Positions 25,084 through 33,042 of a stretch of 64,000 bases of DNA are shown one piece after another. Made by a program: the position numbers and the translations under genes. The stretch spans positions 56,245-120,244 of the forward strand of contig CAYGJD010000005.1 of assembly GCA_964350315.1 (NCBI GenBank). The letters are read 5' to 3'. Below the pieces are notes generated by a model. It was not told the origin of the DNA. It ran no database searches and worked only from the letters and a program-made list of their open reading frames with translations. The first letter of the stretch is position 1, and every line of letters starts with the position of its first letter. Source of the DNA: JAJZEO01 sp964350315. Lineage in GTDB: Bacteria; Chlamydiota; Chlamydiia; Chlamydiales; 2-12-FULL-49-11.

Positions 25084-25287
25084 ATGAAGAAAGGCACAGT
25101 AAAATGGTTTAATTCCCAAAAAGGTTTTGGATTTATTAGCCCAGAAGACGGAGAAAAAGACGTATTCGTACACATTTCTGCAGTACAACAATCAGGCATC
25201 GATAAGCTTGACGAAGGTGACCATGTAGAATTTGATACAGAAGAAAGAAACGGCAAGAAATCTGTTTCTACGTTGAAAAAGGTCTAA
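25084..25287 (+). CDS. Cold-shock protein (second copy)
   Basis: A 67-residue CspA-type protein with KGFGFIS and DVFVHI RNA-binding motifs, closely related to the copy at 24117 and with a more charged C-terminus (TEERNGKKSVSTLKKV). AAAAGGAGAAAAG before the ATG is a strong ribosome binding site. A TTTTCA-N17-TAAACT promoter candidate lies at 25024-25052, so it may be transcribed on its own. The two copies flank radC, a tandem duplication split by, or reassembled around, that gene. Confidence 0.95.
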   Translation: MKKGTVKWFNSQKGFGFISPEDGEKDVFVHISAVQQSGIDKLDEGDHVEFDTEERNGKKSVSTLKKV

Positions 25288-25317
25288 TTACTCAGTCTCT
25301 CTTACGAAAATCTGTGT

Positions 25318-25349
25318 TTAATCTAAGTTTATTCTATGCTTAATCTAAG
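25318..25349 (+). repeat. Direct repeat TTAATCTAAG, two copies
   Basis: The 10-base word TTAATCTAAG occurs at 25318-25327 and 25340-25349, one 22-base period apart. The 8-base core TTAATCTA recurs at 25425 within one base of the loop of the nearby hairpin. All lie in the 224-base gap between csp and the 1085-residue gene. Confidence 0.6.
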
Positions 25350-25378
25350 ACTTTACTAAGAAGACTGACTATATGTCC

Positions 25379-25394
25379 AATCGCTCCGGCGATT
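25379..25394. other. Short stable hairpin AATCGC-TCCG-GCGATT
   Basis: A perfect 6-bp stem with a TCCG tetraloop, no U-tract afterwards. It is the first of two hairpins in the csp/1085-residue intergenic region. Confidence 0.55.
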
Positions 25395-25406
25395 AGGGAT
25401 GTGACG

Positions 25407-25450
25407 GTCTCTGCAGACGTTTCTTAATCTATAAAGAAACCTGCAGGGAC
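25407..25450. ncRNA. Candidate structured RNA: long hairpin in 25288-25511
   Basis: GTCTCTGCAG (25407-25416) pairs with CTGCAGGGAC (25441-25450) over 10 bp (one G-T). After a two-base AC bulge on the left, GTTTCTT pairs with AAGAAAC over 7 bp around an 8-base loop. This 17-bp stem follows the hairpin at 25379-25394. Neither strand has a classic terminator T-run next to it. It may be a small RNA, a bidirectional 3' element for the two converging genes, or a protein site; hallmarks of SRP RNA and tmRNA are absent. Confidence 0.4.
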
Positions 25451-25511
25451 AAAATGTTCAAGAAGTTTCCCCACCTACAATTTTCACATTGATCTAATTA
25501 ATAGCTCTTTT

Positions 25512-28500
25512 TTACACGACTAGAATAGCTCTAAGAAGATTTACTATTTCATCAATTGTATCCTTCGTTAGAGTTAAAATACGTTCTTCTGAAACCTCTT
25601 TTGGCATTGAGAATCCAGCTGGTGCAAGAGATTGATAATGGGCTTGCATTAATGTGCGTTCAGACTCTGTTAAAGAGCGTTGTTTTGTTCTCTCTCTACC
25701 ACCTAAAGGATAGTCAAGTCTTTTTCCCATTTGTGTATTGTCAAGTATTTCGATAAGTTCAAGATCTAGGTTAAGAATGCCCCCAATGTCTTTAACTTTT
25801 GATGGTATTCCTTGTAATGGGCCTACATCTCTTAAATATATTAAAGTCAGAAGGTTTCTGATTGTATATTGTCTGATTCGAAAAAGAGCATGTAGTGTGA
25901 CACCTGAAACTTCTTTTCTTAATCCTTGGTCTCTGTTGATCATATTGATAATATGATCTAGTTCTGTTAGATGTTGCATGATGTCTGTTTTTGTATCTGA
26001 ATTTGCGGGAAAATTACGGTGTATACCTGTAATTACCGCAGCAATAGGGGGATTTAGATTAGGCATTTTAAGAGGGGCGTCGTCATGAGAAAAGACTTTT
26101 AGATCTTCTTTGCTTAAAGAGGTTGGAGCAGAAACACTTTTTACACTTGAGATCAATAAATTTACTTGGTTTGCTGCGTCAAATAATAGAGCTTCTGAAA
26201 GTGTTCCTGTACTTTGCATTTCTTGGAGTATTTTTGCTGTAAGAGAAGGGCCTCTGATTTGGTGTCTTATCACAGAAGGGTATCTGGCACAGTAGGTTCC
26301 GACTTCTGTGACTTTCCTGACGTCTGGGCACAGAGGGGCAAGGCCGCATTCTCTAAATCTAATAGAAAGTTGGTGTGCATTAAAATCTTCTACTCTTGCA
26401 ACACCATTTTCTATTCCATATGAAGTTGCTTGTTGTTCAAGAGCTAGGTGCATAGATTCTAATAGAGATGGAACAAGTGCAGGGGATAATTCAGGGTGTT
26501 TTAATAAAGTTGCAATGATTGTAAGTGTCTGATGAAAATAAATTTGAGAATGGGTGTCACAAATCGCTTGCGGATTTAGTTTTGCTATTCCGAGTAATAC
26601 CTTGGGTGAGATAGGTCTTATGCAAGGAAAAGGTGAAGTAGTTAAAGCTGTTGCTGCAGCTTTGGGGTCTTCAGAAGATGATGTAACAATTATTTCCGCA
26701 GCTTCGCTAGCAGCTACTGAGTCGGGTATCTCTTTTTGCACTTCAAATTGAATAGGTTCTTCTTCTCTTTCAGTTGAAGCATCTGCTTTTTGCCTCTCTT
26801 CTTCTTCTATTTGCATCAGGAGTTCTCTTTCTGCAATCCGTGCAACGGCTTCTTTTAATTCAGCTTCTTCGAGTTCAAATTGGTGTACTTCTTCTGGTAG
26901 AGTTGAAAAATCAACGTTATCAACCACCTGAATAATAGGATTTAATAAAAGTGATAAAGTAGAGCAACTAGATGGGGCTAAATCTTTATAAAGCCTTGTT
27001 TTATTGACTAAAGAAAGAACAGACCTGGTTATTTGATCAATATTAACGTGCTCTCCACCTAATACCGAATTGGTCAAATTTAAGATCCCTTTCATGGTTT
27101 CAAGATACGTCTCAATGAGCTTCTTTTGAGATGTTTGAAATGGGGGTAGATTTGTAAGGGAGTTTGTAAATTGTGTTGATGTATCAGAAAGCGTTCTGGT
27201 TAAGTTCTCTGCTGTACGATGTTCTCTTGCGGAGTCTACACATGTAAGTGATATATTAAGGCTTGACTCGTAACGTTTAATGCTTAAATCCTCAGAAAAT
27301 AATCCATAGATTAAAAAGCGGACGTCTTCAATTCTAGTCAAAGAAAATAGCCCTTCTAATTGTTGATGGTTGGATGTCTGACAATTTATATAAGTGGTCT
27401 GAAAGAGATTCAAAAGACTCCGGATTTTTTTTTGAACTTTAGCTCTATGCTTACCAAGGATAGGGCTCTTTGCAAGTTGAATATAAGAATCAAAAAGGGT
27501 ATCTTTTGTGTCGGGATCTTCTAGTTCTAATATTAAAGTACCAAGAATAGATTCATGAATTTCTTTGAGTTCTTGATTAGATAATTGCTGACCGCTCCGC
27601 GCTCTTTCATGAATGATTTCTGAAAGTGTATCATTTATAATAACTGGTATGCTGTTGTTATAAGTTTTTGATAACTCCTTGAGAGTAGTTTCCCTGTGAG
27701 CTGCAAGAATTTCATGAGTGTCACTTGTGGGTGAGAGCGCGCAGAGTAAAGCTCTTACTGGACGGACTAATAAAGTTGAATTTTCGATGCATTCAAGAAT
27801 TAATTTATGAGTTTCTAGAAGTATTGGGCGTACTTGGGAGAGTGTCTTTCCTGTTGCATGAGAAATAAGCTTTTTGATTCTCTTTCTTGCTGCGTTCATC
27901 TTTTCTAGACTGGTTAAAACTTCCGTTGGTAATGAATAGGTACAAAAGGTAGAAAGTTCTTTTATTGGGGCAGGTACTTTACGCGAGCTTCTTCCCTTTT
28001 TTTGAATATTGGTAAAACTTTTAAGTTTCTCAACTTCAGATAGGATTTCTTGTTCTATTGTTTCTAGAACTGGATCGATATGATCAAATAAATCAATCAT
28101 TAATTCGCAGGATAAGTTTCCAAATAGGTCATGATCAAGAATTGCTCTTGCAGGTAAGTGCTCTTCCGCAGCCTCAGCATAACTATATATTCTACGATTG
28201 CGGATTTTTACATCATCTTGTGATGTTGTTATCTCATATACTTGTTGCACTTGTTCTGGAATGAGCCAATCACAATGTAATGAGCATTCTTGCGCTCGGC
28301 TTACAAAAAAAGCCATTTTTTTTAAAAGTTGTGACTTTTCAGAGGAGTCGGTTGGAAGTAACTCTTTAACAAGAGCAGAAAAGTTTTCTTGCTTTACCTC
28401 AAATAAATTGCAAAGAGCTCTGCCATAGTTTTCTATAGAAAATCTTGGACCTCGAAATTCAATTCGTGAGGTAATGATTTCTCTAAGAATAAAAACTTTT

Positions 28501-28769
28501 GTATAAGTAATAGATCTATGTAATGAGAGTTTAGATAAGTCGATGCTTGTTATGTTTTCTGATGCGCAATATTTTGCAAATAAATCAAGCAGTGTTACGC
28601 AGTTGAAAAGTGTGTTTTTGTTTACGTCTTGTAACATTATGGCAAGTGCGTCGTCTGAAGGAAGAGGTATGACGACCTCTGGTGCCGAGGCTGCTGCTGC
28701 TTCCAGAGGGGGAGTGATTGGGGCTAATTCTTCTGTTAGTTCAGGGGAGGTGCTATTTACAGGGTCCAT
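25512..28769 (-). CDS. Large 1085-residue protein of unknown function
   Basis: An unrecognised protein. The first 40 residues are rich in Pro, Ala, Glu and Ser and look disordered, as in type III secreted chlamydial proteins. Residues about 40-630 are dominated by amphipathic helices, with no enzymatic motif seen. A very acidic, Ala/Ser-rich linker (about 630-725, including QIEEEERQKADASTEREEE) separates a second helical domain that ends in hydrophobic LLRAILVV. No clear membrane helix is present. TTAGGAGAAAACA before ATG 28769 is a strong ribosome binding site, and an A/T-rich promoter region precedes it. Stands alone, convergent with csp. An effector or structural role is inference from size, disorder and the lack of relatives I can name. 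Confidence 0.75.
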   Translation of the reverse strand: MDPVNSTSPELTEELAPITPPLEAAAASAPEVVIPLPSDDALAIMLQDVNKNTLFNCVTLLDLFAKYCASENITSIDLSKLSLHRSITYTKVFILREIITSRIEFRGPRFSIENYGRALCNLFEVKQENFSALVKELLPTDSSEKSQLLKKMAFFVSRAQECSLHCDWLIPEQVQQVYEITTSQDDVKIRNRRIYSYAEAAEEHLPARAILDHDLFGNLSCELMIDLFDHIDPVLETIEQEILSEVEKLKSFTNIQKKGRSSRKVPAPIKELSTFCTYSLPTEVLTSLEKMNAARKRIKKLISHATGKTLSQVRPILLETHKLILECIENSTLLVRPVRALLCALSPTSDTHEILAAHRETTLKELSKTYNNSIPVIINDTLSEIIHERARSGQQLSNQELKEIHESILGTLILELEDPDTKDTLFDSYIQLAKSPILGKHRAKVQKKIRSLLNLFQTTYINCQTSNHQQLEGLFSLTRIEDVRFLIYGLFSEDLSIKRYESSLNISLTCVDSAREHRTAENLTRTLSDTSTQFTNSLTNLPPFQTSQKKLIETYLETMKGILNLTNSVLGGEHVNIDQITRSVLSLVNKTRLYKDLAPSSCSTLSLLLNPIIQVVDNVDFSTLPEEVHQFELEEAELKEAVARIAERELLMQIEEEERQKADASTEREEEPIQFEVQKEIPDSVAASEAAEIIVTSSSEDPKAAATALTTSPFPCIRPISPKVLLGIAKLNPQAICDTHSQIYFHQTLTIIATLLKHPELSPALVPSLLESMHLALEQQATSYGIENGVARVEDFNAHQLSIRFRECGLAPLCPDVRKVTEVGTYCARYPSVIRHQIRGPSLTAKILQEMQSTGTLSEALLFDAANQVNLLISSVKSVSAPTSLSKEDLKVFSHDDAPLKMPNLNPPIAAVITGIHRNFPANSDTKTDIMQHLTELDHIINMINRDQGLRKEVSGVTLHALFRIRQYTIRNLLTLIYLRDVGPLQGIPSKVKDIGGILNLDLELIEILDNTQMGKRLDYPLGGRERTKQRSLTESERTLMQAHYQSLAPAGFSMPKEVSEERILTLTKDTIDEIVNLLRAILVV

Positions 28770-28847
28770 TGTTTTCTCCTAATATATACGAGAGCAAAAG
28801 CAATCGTATATTACCGTTATTACATAATCACTATTATTTGATTATTA

Positions 28848-28876
28848 ATTATAACATAATTAAAGAACGTTTTAAA
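28848..28876 (-). promoter_or_regulatory. Promoter of the 1085-residue gene
   Basis: On the minus strand TATAAT (28848-28853) lies 79 bases before the ATG. TTTAAA (28871-28876) stands 17 bases further upstream as a weak -35. The palindrome at 28882-28903 is immediately upstream. Confidence 0.4.
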
Positions 28877-28881
28877 TTAGT

Positions 28882-28903
28882 TTTTTACACATGTGTGTAA
28901 AAA
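28882..28903. repeat. Palindrome upstream of the 1085-residue gene
   Basis: TTTTTACAC and GTGTAAAAA pair perfectly over 9 bp around ATGT. It sits just upstream of the -35 region, where activator or repressor sites lie. No T-run follows on the minus strand, so a terminator for marC is less likely. The remainder of 28770-29026 is A/T-rich and holds no gene. Confidence 0.5.
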
Positions 28904-29026
28904 GTGCAAAAAATAAGAAAAAATGCAGAAAAGAGAGTGAAAAAGGCTTAAATAGGGTGAATTTACAGGTTTTTTGAGAGTCCTGCGATAGTTGTGTAGG
29001 GAAGATTTAAAGGCTTAAAAGAAGAA

Positions 29027-29647
29027 TTATTGATTCTTTTGTTCAACCTGAGGGGCTGATGAGGGGAAGTTTTCTTTGACGAGTGAAATTGTCCCTGATG
29101 TCAGCATTTGAATAGCGATAAGGCTGATTAGAAGGCCTCCTAGGCGCTCAAAGGCCATGAGCCCTTTCTCTCCGATCAGATATTTAATATACGAGGCTGC
29201 AAGGAGGATAAAGAGGGAAGGAATCCATGCAATAAAGATGATTGCTGCAACCTTCCAGGGTACTTGAATGGTGTTTGAAAAGAGCATTACTGCTGCTATA
29301 CTACCTGGGCCGGCCATTGCTGGCATGGCAATCGGGACTATGAGTGGCTCATGATCTGGAACTCCGCCAACTGTATGTTTCGGAAAGATCATGGTAAGGG
29401 ATATTAAAAGAAGCAAGATTCCTCCTGCAATTCCTATAATTCCACCAGTGATTCCAAGGAAGTTTAAAATGTTGTCACCCCAAAATCCGAATGCAAAAAG
29501 GATGAAGAGAGCAATAGTCATTTCTCGGACAAGAATCATTTTTTGACGTTTAGGCTCAAACGGTTTTAAGATAGCAATGTAAAAGGGAATGTTCCCTATG
29601 ACATTGTAAACAACAAAAAGTGAGAAAGCCGCACCAAAAATACTCAT
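29027..29647 (-). CDS. MarC-family integral membrane protein
   Basis: A 206-residue membrane protein of the MarC/UPF0056 family with six hydrophobic helices. It has the duplicated family signature: YNVIGNIPFYIAI near the start (about residues 14-26), which resembles the DPxGxxPxF motif, and VPIAMPAMAGPGSIAAVM in the middle. MarC was once linked to multiple antibiotic resistance, but the function is not established. ATG 29647 was taken over an upstream in-frame TTG. Divergent from the CT865-like gene. Confidence 0.88.
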   Translation of the reverse strand: MSIFGAAFSLFVVYNVIGNIPFYIAILKPFEPKRQKMILVREMTIALFILFAFGFWGDNILNFLGITGGIIGIAGGILLLLISLTMIFPKHTVGGVPDHEPLIVPIAMPAMAGPGSIAAVMLFSNTIQVPWKVAAIIFIAWIPSLFILLAASYIKYLIGEKGLMAFERLGGLLISLIAIQMLTSGTISLVKENFPSSAPQVEQKNQ

Positions 29648-29759
29648 ATCGCGCAATTCTACAGAGTTTGCTCTTTTTTTTAAACCGAATTTATTGAATA
29701 ATATATGCCCAATATGAGTAGCCTCATTGATGAAAATATTCTTGAATTAACGTGAGTAG

Positions 29760-30842
29760 TTGAAGGATGATGATGTTGTTGCTGTGATATTAAAAACTTG
29801 TAACGTAAGGAGGGGCTTCTTGGGAAGGTCTACAAAGATCAGTGTTGCTCAAAGATTTAAGCCTTTTTCTCATGAGGCAGGTGCTTCTGCAATTATTCCT
29901 TACACTGATTGGGTAGTTACAGCTTATCCAACGAGATTTGAAATCTCAGATTTTTTCTGTGATACAATTTTAATTGAATTGGAAATAAGTGGGCCTGTTA
30001 ACGGTTTTACTCTTCAGCAAGATTTAGAAAAAGGTGAGTGTTTAATTTTTGGCACAGCTCAGGAGGGGTATTTTGAGTTTCGTCTTTTTGTTGAGAAGAA
30101 GCAGCAAAGTCTAGTTCTTGAATATTCAAGAGGTAAGGGTATTGTCGTTTTTGTCGATGGAAAAAAGATTGCTTTAAGTGCAAAGGAAGCTCTCGATTTG
30201 ATAGATGTTAAATTTGACAGTAAGATGTTTGAGGATAGAGAAAGGATCTCGCTTGGAGACCATAAAAAGCAAGATGTGACCTCTATTTGGAAAAGGAAAG
30301 ATTTGGCTGAAATATTGCCGATTCTCTATTTCACTTCTCAAAGTGTTCTTTTATCTTCTGATGAAAAATTTACAAAATACCCAAAAGATGATGAGTCATT
30401 TCTAAATTTTATAGATACGGGTTTTTGTTCTATATTTGTACCACAGCGAAAAGATGAAAAACATCTTGGTTTAACTTATGAGAAGTTGAGTGAATCATCA
30501 ACTCCTATTTCAAGATTGGAAGCTTTTCAAAAATCATTTCGTTCTCTTTTCATTCGGGAAGTAAAAGGTAAGGTTGTCTTATTGCCGAACTTGCCAAAAT
30601 GTTTTTCTTCAGGAAGATTTGTTGGAGCTAAGGTACAAGATGCTACAATAGATTTTGAATGGAGAAAAGGAAAGTTGAGGTGTGTTGTTATTCATGGTAG
30701 GAAGGACGCTAATATCTTGATTGATTGGCCAAAAGAAATTATGTCTTTCAGAATTGATGATCGAAAGGGGTCTCAAAAAAAACAGCAGAGTTTGACTCTT
30801 TTAAAAGGAAAAAAAACCGTTGTGGACAAATTTCAACGGTAA
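29760..30842 (+). CDS. CT865-like protein, glgB neighbour
   Basis: A 360-residue soluble protein with no signal peptide. The sequence alternates beta-strand patterns throughout, especially residues 290-340 (TIDFEWRKGKLRCVVIHG), suggestive of beta-sandwich folds seen in carbohydrate-active enzymes, but no catalytic motif is recognised. In C. trachomatis the gene before glgB (CT865, from memory) is a conserved hypothetical of the same position, so I take this as its counterpart. The only in-frame start is TTG 29760 (or GTG 24 bases later), since a stop lies directly upstream. A role in glycogen metabolism is inferred from linkage alone. Confidence 0.7.
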   Translation: MKDDDVVAVILKTCNVRRGFLGRSTKISVAQRFKPFSHEAGASAIIPYTDWVVTAYPTRFEISDFFCDTILIELEISGPVNGFTLQQDLEKGECLIFGTAQEGYFEFRLFVEKKQQSLVLEYSRGKGIVVFVDGKKIALSAKEALDLIDVKFDSKMFEDRERISLGDHKKQDVTSIWKRKDLAEILPILYFTSQSVLLSSDEKFTKYPKDDESFLNFIDTGFCSIFVPQRKDEKHLGLTYEKLSESSTPISRLEAFQKSFRSLFIREVKGKVVLLPNLPKCFSSGRFVGAKVQDATIDFEWRKGKLRCVVIHGRKDANILIDWPKEIMSFRIDDRKGSQKKQQSLTLLKGKKTVVDKFQR

Positions 30843-30858
30843 GTCTATATCTTCGAGT

Positions 30859-33042
30859 ATGGATAAAGAAAAAACGATTCCCCTAGATAATGTTCATTTA
30901 TTAAACTTAGGCAAGCATCAAAATCCCCACAACTTTCTGGGACTCTGCGCTCTTGATGAGTACCAAAAGCAAATTCGGTTCTTTGCCCCAAAGCAAATTG
31001 AATATAAGTTTGAATTCCAAAATGGGGTTGTTCAAGCTAATATGGAAGATAAAAGCGGTGTTTATTCTTTCTTAGTGCCACTTGAAACGACAAGATTTGA
31101 CTATCAGATTATTTATGCAAATGGAATGAAGGGGTTTGATCCCTATAATTTTTCTCCGATATTTTCTCACGTAGATGACGATCTTTTTGCTAAAGGGATT
31201 CATGAAACAATATATGAGGTCTTAGGCTCTCACGTTTGTGAACATGAAGGAGTCAAGGGAGTTAGATTTACTGTATGGGCTCCAAACGCACAGGCAGTCT
31301 GTCTTCTGGGCGACTTCAATCGGTGGAAAGAGTTAACTCATCCAATGAGAAAAGTAAGTAAACAAGGTGTTTGGGAACTTTTTATCCCTGCTTGTGCACC
31401 TTCTCAAAATTACAAATATGCGATTAAAACTGAGTCAAATGAGTGGATACTAAAATCAGATCCTTACGCCCATGCTTTTGAGCTTAGACCTAAAACAGCT
31501 TCTGTAGTGACATGTGCAAGCGACTTTATTTTTTGTGATGAAGAATGGATGGATCGTAGAAAGCACACATCTGCTCTTGATGGACCGATGAATATTTACG
31601 AAATGCACTTTGGATCGTGGCAAAAAAACAAGAACGGAAATTTCTTAAATTATCGTGAGATAGCAGCCCAAATTGCTCCTTATATCAAGAAAATGGGTTA
31701 TACTCACTTAGAGATAATGCCCCTTACAGAACATCCACTTGATGAATCTTGGGGATACCAAGTAACAGGATATTTTGCTCCCACGAGTCGTTATGGCACA
31801 ATGGATGATTTTCAATATTTTGTGAATCATTTACACATGCACAATATTGGAGTGATTTTAGATTGGGCGCCAGGGCATTTTCCAGAGGATGATTTTGCAT
31901 TGTCAAAATTTGATGGTAAAGCTGTTTATGAAGTTGATGACCCGGTAATGTGTGTGCACCCTGAGTGGAATTCTCTTACATTTAATTATGCAGATAAGCG
32001 TGTATGTAATTTCTTGATTGGCTCTGCTCTTTTTTGGATTGATAAGATGCATATCGATGGCATAAGAGTTGATGCTGTTCAGTCAATGATGTATTTAGAT
32101 TACTCAAGAAAAGAAGGGGAGTGGACTCCAAATAGTGAAGGAGGCAATGAGAATGTTCATGCGATTGCCTTTTTAAAAGATCTCAATCATTTTGTTCATA
32201 AAAAGTTTCCTGGTGTTTTAATGATTGCAGAAGATGCTTCGATTAAGCAGGGAATTACAAAGCCAGTTGAATGGGGTGGTCTTGGATTTGATTTGAAGTG
32301 GAATCTTGGATGGATGAATGACACGCTTTTTTTTATGCAAAAAGATCCTGTTTTCCGCAAGCACCATATGAACGAATTTCTCGCAACGTTTGATGTTTGT
32401 TTCAATGAGAGGTATATTTTACCAATTTCTCATGATGAAGTTGTTCATCAAAAAAAGACCCTAATAGGAAAGATGCCTCTTGATGAGAAAGATCAATTTG
32501 CGCAATTGCGTCTTTACTATAGTGCAGCACTTTCACATCCTGGTAAAACCTTGTTTTTTATGGGTTGTGAATTGGCACAAAAGGGCGAATGGAATCAAAA
32601 AGAAGAGGTTCATTGGCACTTGTTACAGGAAGCGGTTCATTCTCAATGGTCTTCCTATGTTTGTGATGTGAATCATTTTTATTTAAAACACCGAGCTTTA
32701 TGGGAAATCGATTTTGATAAGAAAGGGTTTGATTGGATTGACTACAAAGACTATAATCACGCGGTAATAAGCTATTTGAGGCGTGGTGTTGAGGAAACTC
32801 TTGTTTGCGTCCACAACTATACTAAATCAGAGTTTGATGAGTATATCATTCGTTTGCCGAATGTAGAATCAATCAAAGAAATTTTCAATTCTGATGAAGT
32901 GAAATATGGTGGAGCAGGGAATGTAAATCCTTCTATAGAAATCTTGAAAGATGGCTCAGGATTTCAAATCAAAATGCCTCCTTTGGCGACGATGTTTTTT
33001 GCCGTAGGATTTAAGAAAGATGAGCACAAAGAGTCAGTATAA
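30859..33042 (+). CDS. glgB: 1,4-alpha-glucan branching enzyme
   Basis: Glycogen branching enzyme (GH13), 727 residues. Two N-terminal beta domains (residues about 10-110 and CBM48 at 125-225, with VRFTVWAPNAQAV and LLGDFNRW) precede the TIM barrel. YEMHFGSW (247-254) opens the barrel, DGIRVDAVQSMM (400-411) carries the nucleophile Asp405, IAEDAS (456-461) the acid Glu458 and ISHDEVVH (523-530) the transition-state His525-Asp526. ATG 30859 was chosen over GTG 30820, which would run into the upstream gene. The last 23 bases overlap ligA. Confidence 0.95.
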   Translation: MDKEKTIPLDNVHLLNLGKHQNPHNFLGLCALDEYQKQIRFFAPKQIEYKFEFQNGVVQANMEDKSGVYSFLVPLETTRFDYQIIYANGMKGFDPYNFSPIFSHVDDDLFAKGIHETIYEVLGSHVCEHEGVKGVRFTVWAPNAQAVCLLGDFNRWKELTHPMRKVSKQGVWELFIPACAPSQNYKYAIKTESNEWILKSDPYAHAFELRPKTASVVTCASDFIFCDEEWMDRRKHTSALDGPMNIYEMHFGSWQKNKNGNFLNYREIAAQIAPYIKKMGYTHLEIMPLTEHPLDESWGYQVTGYFAPTSRYGTMDDFQYFVNHLHMHNIGVILDWAPGHFPEDDFALSKFDGKAVYEVDDPVMCVHPEWNSLTFNYADKRVCNFLIGSALFWIDKMHIDGIRVDAVQSMMYLDYSRKEGEWTPNSEGGNENVHAIAFLKDLNHFVHKKFPGVLMIAEDASIKQGITKPVEWGGLGFDLKWNLGWMNDTLFFMQKDPVFRKHHMNEFLATFDVCFNERYILPISHDEVVHQKKTLIGKMPLDEKDQFAQLRLYYSAALSHPGKTLFFMGCELAQKGEWNQKEEVHWHLLQEAVHSQWSSYVCDVNHFYLKHRALWEIDFDKKGFDWIDYKDYNHAVISYLRRGVEETLVCVHNYTKSEFDEYIIRLPNVESIKEIFNSDEVKYGGAGNVNPSIEILKDGSGFQIKMPPLATMFFAVGFKKDEHKESV

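Noticed and set aside
25288..25511. Region as SRP RNA, tmRNA, RNase P RNA or 6S RNA
   Set aside because: None of the hallmark motifs of these RNAs is present; the region is too short for tmRNA or RNase P.
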